Source of the DNA: Diacronema lutheri
Lineage: Eukaryota; Haptophyta; Pavlovophyceae; Pavlovales; Pavlovaceae
NCBI GenBank assembly: GCA_019448385.1
Contig: JAGTXO010000001.1
Span: 1,798,001 to 1,862,000 of the forward strand
DNA length: 64,000 nucleotides
Direction of reading: 5' to 3'
A program made the position numbers and the translations under genes. Under the pieces are notes generated by a model that did no database searches, was not told the origin of the DNA, and saw nothing but the letters and a program-made list of their open reading frames with translations. Of the stretch, positions 8,908-18,332 are shown piece after piece; position 1 is the stretch's first letter; each line of letters starts with the position of its first letter.

Positions 8908-10193
8908 ATGCTGACGGTGCGCCACCTGGCCGCCGTGCCGCGCTGGGCGCCGCTCACGCGGCGCCTGTCGTCCTTTGCGGCTGCGCCGACGCCTGTCAAC
9001 TTGGGCGTGCACATCGTGCCGCAGCAGAGTGCGTACGTCGTTGAGCGGTTTGGCAAGTTTTCCAAGGTGCTCAACGCCGGGATCCACCTGCTCGTGCCGC
9101 TCGTCGACCGGGTGGCGTACGTGCACGTGCTTAAAGAGGTGCGCGCCTTGCTGCTCCGTGCGACCTTTCCCTCCCGTCGGCTCGCGGTACAGGCGGTCGA
9201 CCGTCGCGTTCCGCGCGCGCGGCGCTACGCGCGCGCGCTGCGCACGCGCAGGAGGCGATCTCAGTGCCGTCGCAGACGGCGATCACGAAGGACAACGTGA
9301 GCATCACGATCGATGGCATCCTCTACGTGCGCGTCACCGACCCTTACAAGGCTTCATACGGGATCGACGATCCGCACTACGCCGTCACGCAGCTCGCGCA
9401 GACGACGATGCGTTCCGAGCTGGGTAAGATCTCGCTCGACCGGACTTTTCAGGAGCGCGACACGCTCAATTCGAACATCGTCGCTTCGATCAATGCCGCC
9501 TCCGAGCCTTGGGGTATTCAGTGCATGCGATACGAGATTCGCGACATTGTCCCGCCAAAGGCCGTGCGTGCGGCGATGGAGCTCGAGGCGGAGGCCGAGC
9601 GGCGGAAGCGCGCGGCCATCCTCGACTCAGAGGGTGACCGGCAGTCGACGGTCAATGCGGCGGAGGGCGACAAGACCTCCGCCATCTTGCGCTCCGAGGC
9701 CAACAGGCAGGAGCGCATCAACCTCGCCGAAGCCGAGGCGCGCGCCACCGAGCTTGCCGCCGAGGCCTCGGCTGCTGCGATCGAGCGCATCGCAGCGTCG
9801 CTGCGGACGGCGGGCGGTGCGGACGCCGTCGCGATGCGGCTGGCGGAGCAGTATATCCGCGCTTTCGGTGCGATGGCCAAGCACTCCAACACACTCGTGG
9901 TGCCTGCGAATGCGGCCGACGCCGCAAGCATGGTCGCGTCCGCCCTCGCTGTCTTCAACGGCGTCGGCGCGACCGCCGCGCGCGTGCACGCGGGCGTACA
10001 TTCGGCGAGTCCTGAGGGCGCAGGTGCAGCGAGCGAGCGCGGCGGCGACGAGCGCGATGCGTTCGCTTCCCGCGCCGAGTCGGGTGGTTCTGTGCGAATT
10101 GGATCGGACGGGGGAGCGGCTGAGAGCAGGTCGGGCGAGGCCGTGGGCGCAGGCGGTGGCATCCGGGAGAACGTCGACGACTGGACGCGCTGA
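8908..10193 (+). CDS. STOML2: Stomatin-like protein 2 (SPFH/prohibitin family), mitochondrial
   Basis: Two exons, 8908-9138 and 9252-10193, joined at LKE|EAISVPSQTAIT, give 390 residues. The first 25 residues (MLTVRHLAAVPRWAPLTRRL) are Arg-rich and lack acids, as in mitochondrial presequences. The SPFH domain follows: GVHIVPQQSAYVVERFGKFS, ITIDGILYVRVTDPYKASYG, YAVTQLAQTTMRSELGKISL and YEIRDIVPPKAVRAAMELEA, all close to human SLP-2. A long coiled coil of ERRKRAAILDSEGDRQ type comes next, then a Ser/Gly-rich tail. STOML2 scaffolds cardiolipin-rich inner-membrane domains and binds prohibitins. The 113-bp intron starts GTGCGC and ends GCGCAG. The C-terminal tail beyond about residue 310 is not conserved. 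Confidence 0.93.
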
Positions 10194-10255
10194 ACGTGTG
10201 CGCGCGTGTGTGTACGCCTTCCCTTTTCAGAATTGGGAGCGGGAGAGATTCTCGT

Positions 10256-10753
10256 TCATGAAACACGCCCTTGCAGCGCGTCGATCTCGTCTTTGGACGC
10301 GAACATGGCTTTCGCTGTTGACAGCGCGCGCAACAATCGCTCGTTCTCACGGTCGACGTCGCGCGCTTGTCGTCGAGCATGCTTGCGGCGGTCGTCGAGC
10401 TTGCGCCGGCCGAGCTCGAGCCGACGCTCACCCTCTGCTTTGAGATGTTTCAACCGCTCGTGCTCGGCGCGGCGAGCTGCACTCAGCGCGTCCAAGCGCT
10501 TCATCTCTTCGGCCGCCAGCTTCTCGCGGTACGCGCGCGCCCGAGCACGCTCGTCGGGCTCGCGCGTGCACCGAGCCCTCCTGGCCAGGGCCGCGGCGCT
10601 CCCTTGCATCGCAAGGAGCGAATGGCCGGGCAGCGGCGCGCGCCGCTCTCCCGGAGCCGCCCCAGCGCGCCGGCCCATCTCTGTCATGTCGCCAAGCGTC
10701 AGGACGACCACGGAGTCCGAGCCCGCACCGTGGCGGCCGCCGTTGGCCTCCAT
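10256..10753 (-). CDS. Small coiled-coil protein, unrecognised
   Basis: A 165-residue ORF on the minus strand. The C-terminal half is strongly charged and heptad-like (YREKLAAEEMKRLDALSAAR, then KLDDRRKHARRQARDVDREN and ERLLRALSTAKAMFASKDEI), so it is probably one long coiled coil. The N-terminal 60 residues contain DSVVVLTLGDMTEMGRR. No family is recognised. An in-frame ATG at 10801 would add 16 residues and would overlap the start of the plus-strand neighbour by two bases, because both would use the same CATG. The opposite strand of this stretch is also open but reads as Ser/Arg-rich sequence typical of antisense shadows, so the minus strand is favoured. Confidence 0.55.
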   Translation of the reverse strand: MEANGGRHGAGSDSVVVLTLGDMTEMGRRAGAAPGERRAPLPGHSLLAMQGSAAALARRARCTREPDERARARAYREKLAAEEMKRLDALSAARRAEHERLKHLKAEGERRLELGRRKLDDRRKHARRQARDVDRENERLLRALSTAKAMFASKDEIDALQGRVS

Positions 10754-10799
10754 TTCCCTTGCCCAGAAACGGCCTTTCGATGATGCTGTTAACAGGCGC

Positions 10800-13700
10800 A
10801 TGAGCGCAATGTCGCGCGGAGGCCGGTCGCCCGGGCCCACGCCCGCGACACCCGCCGTGCCCGCGGTCGGCGACCTTGCCGCCGAGGCGTGCGCCGTCCT
10901 CGACGCGCTCGTGGCGCGCTGGGCGCCGCACGTGCGCGGCGGCCTTCTCGCCGACTTTGAGGCGGCGGGCGCGGCGACGCGGCTAACACTCTCGGCGGCG
11001 GTGCACGCGGTGGTGGACGCCGAGCGCTCTCGGCTGTCAAGCCTCGCTGAGGTTGAAGCGGCAGTCGAGCGCGCCCGGTGGCAGCGCGCGCTTGACTCAG
11101 TTAAAGCAGCGGCTGAGGAGGAGACGGCGCGCGTGCGTCGAGCGTCGATGACGGTCGCCCTCGACACAAACGCGAAGCTGCGCCGGCAGCACGACGAGAC
11201 GCTCGAAAAATATCGCGCGCAGCTCGAGGCGGCCGCGATGGCCGAGGTTGCCGAACTACGCACAGAGCGCAACGCCGCGATCGAGCGTGCAAGAGAGGCG
11301 GAGAGCCTCGAGCGCTCGCGCCGGCAGGAGGCGGACCGCGCACACCAGACCATCCATCGGTGGAACCGCTCGCGCGAGACGCGGCTCGCCGGGCGGCTGC
11401 GCTCGGCGGACGAGCGCGTTGTGCGCGCCGAATGGGATTGGGCGCGCACCGTCTTGCACAGCTGGGCCGTCGAAGCTGGCCGATCGCGCGCCGCGACGGT
11501 CGTCGCGCGCGCCGCCAACGCTCAAGCCCTGGAGCGAAAGCGAGCGGCGGATGCCGAGGCGCGCGCCGCTGACGCGCTCGCGTACGCCGACTCGCAGGCG
11601 AGCGAGCTCGCGGCGCTCGGCGCCGCGCTCGACGGCGCGCGCGAGGGCGCGCTTGCCGAGGCGGGCGTCCTCAGCGCGACCCTCGCCCTTGAGCTGAGAA
11701 CGCTCGAAAAGGCGATGGCGGTCGCGCATACGCGAGCGGCCATCGCCGAGGCCGAGCGCGGCGCTGCGGCTGCGGGGGCGCGCGAGGCGCGCGAGGATGT
11801 GCTCATGTGGCGCGAGAAAGCCGACATGGCTGCGTCGAGCGCGCGTGCGCCGACACCGCCGACAATCGCGCAGACGTGCGACGCGGCGTGCGATGCTTAC
11901 GCGGTCTCGCCCGCAGAGCCCACGGCGGGCTCGCCGCCCGCTGACCTGGCTGCGCCCGTGGCGCGCTCGCGGCCGTCCGTGCACTGGCAGGAGCACGAGG
12001 CACTGGCGACGCCACGCCGCGGCGGCGAGCGTGGCGCCATGGCGGGCCCTCCGTCCTTTGGCAAGGACCCCGGCCCTGGCACCGCAGAGCATGGCACCGC
12101 AGAGCATGGCACCGCAGAGCATGGCGGGTCAAGCCCAGTGGCTGCGCCCGGTGCGCACGAGGCGGCGGTCGGTGCGCCTGAGGCGGCGGTTGGCGAGTCT
12201 GCAGGGTTGTTCGAGGCGCAAACCGATGCGACGCGGCGCGACGTGGACGCGGAGCGCGCCGATGCTGCCGAGCAGCTCGCGCGCACAGCAGAGGCGGAGG
12301 GGCGTGCGATGGAGGCGGAAGGGCGCGCGGCGGAGGCGGCTGCGCGCGCGGACGATGCGTTGCTGCGCATGAGCGAACAGCTCGCGCAGCTGACCGCCGA
12401 GCGCGACGCGGCGAGGGCCAAGGCGGCAGTGGCTCTCGAGGAAGCACGAGATGCCGCGGCCCGTGTTGCCGCAGCCGACGCGCGCGCGCGAGCGGCGGCA
12501 GCCAATTCTGCGGCGAAGCGTGCATCGGCCGTCGAGGCGGCGGCGGCTGCTGCCGAGGAGAGGGTGGCGAAGACGCTCGCCGAGTCGGCCGCCGAGGCGG
12601 CGGCGCGCGCCGAGCGCGCGGCGTCGAGCGCCGCGGCAGAGGCGGAAGAGCGGGTCGGCACGGCCGCGCGCCGCGCCGCCGAAGCGGCAGCCGCCGAGTG
12701 CGCCGAGCTGCGGCGCAGCCTCGCCGCTGCACGCGAGGAGGCGGCCGGAGCGAAAGCCGCCGCGGCCGTCGCGCGCTCCGCCACGCGAGTCGCCGAGGCG
12801 TCGGCGGCCGCCGCGCTCGCCGATCGGGACCTTGCGCGCGCAGGCGCCGAGCAGAGCGTCACGTTTGCCATGTCGGAGCGGGATGCGGCGGGTGAGGTGG
12901 CGGCAGCGGCCGCTGCGCGCGCGGCGGATGCGAGCAGAGCGCTCGCGTACGCTCAGGCGCAGATGGTGGCAGAGGCGGAGGCGAGAATGCGCGCGGAAGC
13001 TATCGCCGTCGTACACCGGCGTGCAGCCGCAGACCTTGCGCTTGGGCTCGTCGACATGCCACACCACTCGCCGCTCCCGCATTCGCCGTCGCCGCACGCG
13101 ACGACGGCAGTGCGGGCTGCGGCCGACGTGTCGCGCGCGCACTACTCGCGCTGCGCACCGGGCGGAGGACTCACAATGGCGGCGTGCTCGCCGCCTCGCG
13201 CCGTGAGCGCAGGTAGCCCGGCACGCGCTACCGCACCCGCCGTGCCGGGCGCCTCGGCAGACAAGCAGCGCGCAGCGAGCACTGCGGGCGAGGTCGACTC
13301 CACGTTGGCGAGCGGGCTGCACGGCCATGGCGCCGCTCCACCGGCAGCCGGACGTGCGGTTGGTGAGCGCGCTCGCCATCCGCCGGGCAGCTGGGCGCAA
13401 GCGGGCGACCACGCGCATCACACACAGCTGCACGCGGGCGCGAGCCTGTCGGCCGCTGGCGCCGCGCTTGCGGGCAGCATGCCCGCCAACGATGGCGCGC
13501 AGAGCGCTCGACGGCCTCATCTCGTGCTTCTGCTGCCGGACCCGACGTGCGGCACGCCCAGCTCATCAGCGGACGGTGAAACGGGGCCAAGCGATTGTGC
13601 AAACCACGATGCGGCGAGCGGCGCGCGCGCCGAGCCGGCCGCGCGCGCACCCTCCCGCGCGCGCTCGACGGCGCGTGGCGCGAGCGGCCGCATCGCCGTC

Positions 13701-14516
13701 TGCACGTCGCTCGCAGACACGCCCGCCGCGCCGGAGTCCTTGGTCGCGCGCAACGCGGGTACGATCGCTTGCACGGCGCACGCGCACGGTGCAGGCACAA
13801 GCTCTGCTTTGTGGCAGGGCGGAAGCGGCTTCTCGCAGCAGAAGCAGCCGCAGCTTGCCGCACGTCGGGTGCCCGTGGCAGCGTGGGGCCTCGTCCCGTC
13901 GCCTCCCGCAGCTACGCACCCGCCGTGCGCGCACAGCGCGGCCGTGGCGCAGAGCGCGGCGTGCAGAAACGGCGAGGCGGCCAAAGGGGCGCAGTCCGGC
14001 GCCAGCGGCGTCTCGCGAGGCGCGCGCGTTGGGTCGGCAGCGACGCTTCGCGCGAGTGGACCTGTGGCCACGTGCGGCGCGTGCGCGATCACCGCCTCGG
14101 CCGCCGTCGCTTCTGCTGCGCTCCTCCGCCCCGGCTGCGCGCCATTTGGGGGCGGTGCGCAGGCGACACCTCCCGCAGTGCACGTTGCGCCCATCACTGG
14201 CGGGGCGCCGCCAGCCGTCAAGGCGAAGGGCGCGCCCGCGGAGACGCGCCGGCCTCAATCTGCCGCCTTCGCGCCGTGCATCTCGCCGGTCGGCGTGCTC
14301 GGCATGGGTGCCGCGCTCGCGTGGCACACGTCGCCGTTGGCACTCGACGGCGCGAGCAGCGCGGTGCGCGCCGGCGCAAGCGTTGGCGCGCACTCCACCA
14401 CGCCGCCGATGCATGGCCGGGCAGACAGCGCCAGCAGCAGCCGTACGTATGCGCGCAGCGGCTCTGGCAGCGGGCCATCACCCGCCTTCTCGAGCCCGCA
14501 TCGCATCAGCACCTGA
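10800..14516 (+). CDS. Large Ala-rich coiled-coil protein with Ala/Ser/Pro-rich tail
   Basis: An uninterrupted ORF of 1,238 residues from the ATG at 10800. About residues 15-90 are moderately conserved-looking (AAEACAVLDALVARWAPHVR). Two coiled-coil blocks follow, about 85-345 and 470-740, very rich in Ala, Glu and Arg (AAAEEETARVRRASMTVALD; EERVAKTLAESAAEAAARAE). Between them lies a short tandem repeat of five residues, GTAEH, three times, encoded by a 15-bp unit at 12078-12122. The last 480 residues are low-complexity Ala/Ser/Pro/His with no domain. I do not recognise a family; a cytoskeletal or basal-body structural role would be a guess. The start could also be the ATG at 10809. The ORF is open upstream to 10206, but that part is antisense to the small coiled-coil gene. 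Confidence 0.65.
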   Translation: MSAMSRGGRSPGPTPATPAVPAVGDLAAEACAVLDALVARWAPHVRGGLLADFEAAGAATRLTLSAAVHAVVDAERSRLSSLAEVEAAVERARWQRALDSVKAAAEEETARVRRASMTVALDTNAKLRRQHDETLEKYRAQLEAAAMAEVAELRTERNAAIERAREAESLERSRRQEADRAHQTIHRWNRSRETRLAGRLRSADERVVRAEWDWARTVLHSWAVEAGRSRAATVVARAANAQALERKRAADAEARAADALAYADSQASELAALGAALDGAREGALAEAGVLSATLALELRTLEKAMAVAHTRAAIAEAERGAAAAGAREAREDVLMWREKADMAASSARAPTPPTIAQTCDAACDAYAVSPAEPTAGSPPADLAAPVARSRPSVHWQEHEALATPRRGGERGAMAGPPSFGKDPGPGTAEHGTAEHGTAEHGGSSPVAAPGAHEAAVGAPEAAVGESAGLFEAQTDATRRDVDAERADAAEQLARTAEAEGRAMEAEGRAAEAAARADDALLRMSEQLAQLTAERDAARAKAAVALEEARDAAARVAAADARARAAAANSAAKRASAVEAAAAAAEERVAKTLAESAAEAAARAERAASSAAAEAEERVGTAARRAAEAAAAECAELRRSLAAAREEAAGAKAAAAVARSATRVAEASAAAALADRDLARAGAEQSVTFAMSERDAAGEVAAAAAARAADASRALAYAQAQMVAEAEARMRAEAIAVVHRRAAADLALGLVDMPHHSPLPHSPSPHATTAVRAAADVSRAHYSRCAPGGGLTMAACSPPRAVSAGSPARATAPAVPGASADKQRAASTAGEVDSTLASGLHGHGAAPPAAGRAVGERARHPPGSWAQAGDHAHHTQLHAGASLSAAGAALAGSMPANDGAQSARRPHLVLLLPDPTCGTPSSSADGETGPSDCANHDAASGARAEPAARAPSRARSTARGASGRIAVCTSLADTPAAPESLVARNAGTIACTAHAHGAGTSSALWQGGSGFSQQKQPQLAARRVPVAAWGLVPSPPAATHPPCAHSAAVAQSAACRNGEAAKGAQSGASGVSRGARVGSAATLRASGPVATCGACAITASAAVASAALLRPGCAPFGGGAQATPPAVHVAPITGGAPPAVKAKGAPAETRRPQSAAFAPCISPVGVLGMGAALAWHTSPLALDGASSAVRAGASVGAHSTTPPMHGRADSASSSRTYARSGSGSGPSPAFSSPHRIST

Positions 14517-14578
14517 CGGCAAAGACTGATGTGATTTGACTCACCGAGGCCACTGTGGGGGGGATTGGGACCTTTGCG

Positions 14579-15741
14579 TCAATCTGCTGCCTCCTGCGCA
14601 CTCTCGCCCTCTGCTGCGGACGTGGGTTCACCGGCACAGCCGGCACCGACGGCGTCCTCGTACGTCGTGGCGGAGCTCAAATCCAAGAGCGGCTGCGATG
14701 CTCGGTCGCCAGCGGCCGACAGCGCGGCGCAGCGCCGCTCCCACTCACGCAGCGCGCGGACAAAGCCCACGTTAGGCCGAGCGCAAGGTCGGCCGTGCCG
14801 CACGAGCGCGAGCGCATCCGCCGCGCGTAGCCCGTGCGCTCGTACGATGATCGCAGCGGCGGCCGTCGGCGCGCGCGAGATACCCGCGCCGCAATGCACG
14901 TACAACGTGCCGCCCGCCTCAAGGGCGCGCAAGGCGAAAGCGCTGATGGGCTCAAAATGCCTCGCCATCTCGGCAGCAGCCGCCTCGCGGTCGTCCACAT
15001 GCGCGTGGTAGTGGCCCTGCACAAAGTCCGGGAGTCGCCGCCTCTCCGCCGAGATGATGGACACGACGTGCGTCACGCCGCGCGCGCGCAGCGCTACGCA
15101 GTCTGCGGCCGGCGACGGCGGCGCAACGCGGCGCGGACGCGGCGCGTGGTGCGCACAGTTGAAAGGAAACGCGGAGAGGCAGCCGCTCTTGGGACGTGAG
15201 CGGCGCGGCGCGCACCGTTCAATAAGGCCGCCCAGCCGCCAACCCACAACCGCGGAAGAACCTCGTGCATCACGGCGAGGCGCGCGCTCGCGCCACCGCG
15301 CATGGGCCTGCCAGGCTTGGCGGGCAGCATGGACGCGGGCTCCACGGCTGCGCGCTCCGCGTCCTCGCGCCGCGCGTGCAGCCCGGAGCACGCGAGCGCT
15401 GCCTCGAGCGAGGCGCGGGTCGCATCCACCTCGGCTCGTGAGCGCGCGTTGGTTGCCGCCTGCACAAGCTCCGTGACGGCGCGCTGCAGAGCGCCGTGCG
15501 CAGGGCCCGGATCGCGGGAGAGCATATCCTGCACGACGAGCGCGCGCATGAGCGCGAGCACGTCGACGCCTCCGCTGCCAAGCTCGTCACGAGCGGCGGT
15601 GTGCTCGGCCCTGGCGGCGGCCGCCGGCTTGCGCCACGGGCGCACGGCGCCCGCGCGCGCGGCACGCGCGACCTCTCCGCGCCGCGCGTGCTCGACGTCG
15701 GGCACATCGCGGTCTCCGAGGTCGACGAAAAACGCCGCCAT
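14579..15741 (-). CDS. Dual-specificity protein phosphatase, 2 exons
   Basis: Exons 15741-15216 and 15102-14579 encode about 349 residues; the split Asp codon (G|AC) joins GGWAALLN to [16 protein letters not shown] in frame. That junction is the classic DUSP substrate-recognition start ([14 protein letters not shown]). The catalytic loop is [17 protein letters not shown], with Cys and Arg in HCx5R form, and the general-acid Asp lies in AHVDDREA. The N-terminal 150 residues ([17 protein letters not shown], then an Arg/Ala-rich helical part) are not recognised. Such enzymes dephosphorylate Ser/Thr/Tyr on MAP kinases and other targets; the target is unknown. The intron starts GTGCGC. The RAB18 gene starts 65 bp away in the divergent direction. 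Confidence 0.88.
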
Positions 15742-15806
15742 CGCGGCCGGTTGACCGTCTGCCTCCGGCAGCTGCGGCAGGAGCCCGTGCCGAGCGGCGG
15801 CGAACG

Positions 15807-16811
15807 ATGTCGCGGCCCGACCACGTCTTCAAGCTGCTGCTCGTCGGCGACGCGGGCGTCGGCAAGTCGTCGATGCTCCTTCGCTTCACCGACGACACGT
15901 TCGAGGAGCACATGGCGTCGACGATCGGCGTCGACTTCAAAGTGAAGACGATTCGCGTGCGTCGCCACGCGTCGCGTCGCGCCCGCACCTCGGGCGCTCT
16001 CTGCCCTGCCCTCGCACCGCGCGCGCCCGCGCCCGCGCTGAACGAGTCAGCGTGCGCGCGCCGACAGCGGAGAGGGCACGTCGCTGAACGCCCCGCGCAT
16101 CCGTGCGCTGCTCGCGCTCGCTCCGTCGCTCCGCCCGCGCAGGTGGGCGAGCTCACCGTGAAGCTCACGATCTGGGATACTGCCGGCCAGGAGCGCTTCC
16201 GCACACTCACTTCGAGCTACTACCGCGGCTGCCAAGGCATCATCCTCGTCTTCGACCTCACCAGCCAGCAGTCGCTGCTCAACATTCAAAACTGGCTCAA
16301 GGAGATCGACGTCTTCACCGCCCCGCCCGAGCCGGTCAAGCTGCTCGTAGGCAACAAGGCGCGCCCGCGGCACCACTGCCTGTTCCCGCGCTGCGCGCGC
16401 AACCCAAGGCCGCGCGCGGCACGCGCTGCGCCAATGCACGCCGCGCGGACGATGCCGCCGTTGCCACAACCCCCCCCCGCCCCCCCCCCCCCCCCCCCTG
16501 CCGCCACCGCGCAGGCTGATCTGCCGGACGAGCGCGAGGTGAGCGACGACGATGCGCTCGCGTTTGCGCGCGTGCGCGGCATGCTCTACCTCGAGGCGAG
16601 CGCAAAGACGCGCGCGGGCATCCGGCAAGCCTTTGAAGAGGCGGTGCGGAGGATTTTGGACACTCCCGCGCTGCTCGTCGACACACATGTCGGCGGTGGC
16701 GCCGCTGGCGCGGTGAATACGGGCGGCGGGGGAGGCGGCAGGAGCGGTGCCGTCCAGCTCAACGCGCCGCCTGCAAAGCCCGTGGATGATGGGCGCGGCT
16801 GCGGCTGTTGA
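15807..16811 (+). CDS. RAB18: RAB18-like small GTPase, 3 exons with one GC-AG intron
   Basis: Exons 15807-15956, 16143-16358 and 16515-16811 give 220 residues. G1 is [10 protein letters not shown]; the effector loop is [14 protein letters not shown]3 is [13 protein letters not shown]4 is LVGNKADL; G5 is [27 protein letters not shown] and the overall spacing are RAB18-like (lipid-droplet and ER-Golgi traffic). The C-terminus ends CGC, a double-cysteine signal for geranylgeranylation. Intron 1 starts GTGCGT. Intron 2 must start directly after the NK codons with GCGCGC, because the only nearby GT would delete the G4 motif; it carries a C-rich tract before CGCGCAG. The intron-free ORF is also open, but the two insertions (62 and 52 codons) interrupt conserved GTPase motifs. 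Confidence 0.93.
   Translation: MSRPDHVFKLLLVGDAGVGKSSMLLRFTDDTFEEHMASTIGVDFKVKTIRVRRHASRRARTSGALCPALAPRAPAPALNESACARRQRRGHVAERPAHPCAARARSVAPPAQVGELTVKLTIWDTAGQERFRTLTSSYYRGCQGIILVFDLTSQQSLLNIQNWLKEIDVFTAPPEPVKLLVGNKARPRHHCLFPRCARNPRPRAARAAPMHAARTMPPLPQPPPAPPPPPPAATAQADLPDEREVSDDDALAFARVRGMLYLEASAKTRAGIRQAFEEAVRRILDTPALLVDTHVGGGAAGAVNTGGGGGGRSGAVQLNAPPAKPVDDGRGCGC
16359..16514 (+). other. GC-AG intron of the RAB18-like gene
   Basis: The exon ends ...GGCAACAAG and the next one resumes GCTGATCTG, together restoring GNKADLP. The intron therefore begins GCGCGC and ends CCGCGCAG. It contains a nearly pure cytosine run at about 16470-16498 just before the acceptor. Confidence 0.75.
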
Positions 16812-17111
16812 CGCGAGGTTGAGCGCGGCTGGCCCTATGGCCTCGCACTCTCCACAGTCTCCGGAGAGCTTGCAGCGATGAGCCGATCCCGGCTTCTTCG
16901 GGCCACATGAGCAGAAAGAGAGCAGGCCGAGAGCACAGAGGACACTCACCACTGTTCGTCGCTTCTGAGATCGTCTGCACAAACAAATTCCAGAATTTGT
17001 TCATGCACGTGGCCACGCTCACGGTCACGTCGGGATCAGGCGTCGTGCTGGCGTCCGACGACGACGCGTCGGCCGCGTCGGCCACACTTGCCACGCCTCG
17101 CTCGTGCACCG
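16812..17111. other. Convergent intergenic region, possible small minus-strand ORF
   Basis: This 300-bp gap lies between the ends of RAB18 and the Sel1-MYND gene. On the minus strand a frame from the ATG at 17004 reads MNKFWNLFVQTISEATNS, then a GTGAGTG donor-like site at about 16950 and a pyrimidine-rich stretch ending in AG, as if a small spliced gene were present. No family fits. The AT-rich perfect palindrome at 16982-17001 (9-bp arms) falls inside this reading. I cannot decide between a minor gene, relic sequence and UTR. Confidence 0.3.
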
Positions 17112-18296
17112 TTAGACTGGCGTGCGCTGGTGGCCCGGCGACGGCGAAGGACCCGTCGAAGCGCTGGTGGCCCGGGCACTGGACCCGGCGACGACGCTCT
17201 CGCCGATCATCTGATGCACGCGCGACCTCGCTCGCTCCTCCTCCTCCTCCTCCTCCTCCGAGGCGTTATTCGCGGCATCCTCCGAGGCAAAGCGCAGGCA
17301 GCCCGGTTTGTGCACGGGCCACATGCGCTTCATGCACTCGGCGCCGCAAAACTTGGCCACGCGGCACTTGCTGCACACCTTGAGCGATTTGGTCTTGCCG
17401 CAGCCGATGCAGCACGCCTTGGCCACGTCGCGCTCGTGCGCGTGCGCGGCCAAGATGGCGAGCGCGTCGTTGCGGTTTTCGTGAGCTGCGCAGGTGTCAA
17501 ACTGCTGGGCCGCCACCGCGATCAGGCGCGCGCCCTCCTTCTGCTTCCGGGGCACCGAACCATCGCCAGTGCCCTCAATAAGAATCTCGCCCAAGGAGAG
17601 CTTCGCGCGCACATCGCCCTGCGCGACCGCCATGCGGAAGTAGAGAACCGCCTCGGCTGGGTCGCGCAGGACGCCGTCGCCGAATCGCAAGCCGTTAGCG
17701 ATGCCGTGCTGCGCACCCACGTGGCCCTGATCGGCCGCGAGGCGGTAGAAGCGCATCGCCTCGACCAGGTCTTTCGCCACACCTTCGCCTCCAAATGTGA
17801 GGCAAACGGCGAGGTTGAATTGCGCCTCCATGTGGCCCTGCGCGGCCGCGAGGCGGTACATGCGCACGGCCTCCACTTTGTCGCGCGCCACGCCTTCACC
17901 GGCGTTGAAGCAGTTGCCGAGGTTGTTCTGCGAATCCGCAAAGCCTTGCTCGGCCGCGAGGCGGAAGAGGCGCATCGCCTCAACCGGGTCGCGCACCACA
18001 CCGCCGTAGCCATTGCGCAGGCAGACGGCCAGGTTGTGCTGCGCATCCGCGTGGCCCTGCTTGGCCGCGAGGCGGTAGACGCGCACAGCCGCAGGCGAGC
18101 GCCAGTTGGAAGCATCGATCGACGCCATCGTCGTGCGTGCGGAGTGCGAGCTTTTGCGGCGTGCGTGCGAGCTTTTGCGGCGTGCGTGCGAGCTTTTGCG
18201 GCGTGCGTGCGAGCTTTTGGGGGCTTGGAATCTTCCAGGTTCTCCACCGTGCGCACGCGGAAAGCGGAAGAATGGCGCCGGCGGTCGCGAGCTCAT
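17112..18296 (-). CDS. Sel1-like repeat protein with C-terminal MYND zinc finger
   Basis: From the ATG at 18128 the protein is 338 residues. Five or six Sel1 repeats fill about residues 12-210 (VYRLAAKQGHADAQHNLAVC, LFRLAAEQGFADSQNNLGNC, MYRLAAAQGHMEAQFNLAVC, FYRLAADQGHVGAQHGIANG). A MYND finger at about 262-300 (CIGCGKTKSLKVCSKCRVAK, then FCGAECMKRMWPVHKPGC) keeps all Cys/His ligands, and an acidic run (EEEEEEEE) follows. Sel1 repeats are solenoid adaptors, known from ER-associated degradation and signalling; MYND binds Pro-rich partners. This combination is frequent in algae. An upstream in-frame ATG at 18296 would add 56 residues including a seven-residue repeat (HARRKSS) from the 21-bp tandem repeat; which start is used is unclear, and the given range includes the longer form. 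Confidence 0.85.
   Translation of the reverse strand: MSSRPPAPFFRFPRAHGGEPGRFQAPKSSHARRKSSHARRKSSHARRKSSHSARTTMASIDASNWRSPAAVRVYRLAAKQGHADAQHNLAVCLRNGYGGVVRDPVEAMRLFRLAAEQGFADSQNNLGNCFNAGEGVARDKVEAVRMYRLAAAQGHMEAQFNLAVCLTFGGEGVAKDLVEAMRFYRLAADQGHVGAQHGIANGLRFGDGVLRDPAEAVLYFRMAVAQGDVRAKLSLGEILIEGTGDGSVPRKQKEGARLIAVAAQQFDTCAAHENRNDALAILAAHAHERDVAKACCIGCGKTKSLKVCSKCRVAKFCGAECMKRMWPVHKPGCLRFASEDAANNASEEEEEEEERARSRVHQMIGESVVAGSSARATSASTGPSPSPGHQRTPV
18146..18222. repeat. 21-bp tandem repeat, about 3.7 copies
   Basis: The unit GCGAGCTTTTGCGGCGTGCG plus T recurs with starts at 18146, 18167, 18188 and 18209, almost without change. It sits just upstream of the 18128 start of the Sel1-MYND gene. It encodes a HARRKSS repeat if translation begins at 18296, and is otherwise 5' UTR. 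Confidence 0.9.
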
Positions 18297-18332
18297 CCAC
18301 CACACCGGAGCCGGCGCGGTGGGGGCGGGGGC

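Noticed and set aside
10206-10799. Extension of the large Ala-rich ORF upstream to 10206
   Set aside because: This part is Ser/Arg-rich and antisense to the charged coiled-coil ORF on the minus strand, which has the more protein-like sequence.
16982-17001. AT-rich perfect palindrome as a possible operator or element end
   Set aside because: It coincides with codons of a possible minus-strand ORF (NKFWNLF), and no flanking repeats or duplications were seen; chance is sufficient.
18146-18222. Regular 21-bp repeats resembling a short CRISPR array
   Set aside because: The copies are directly adjacent without spacers, and the setting is eukaryotic; it is a plain tandem repeat.
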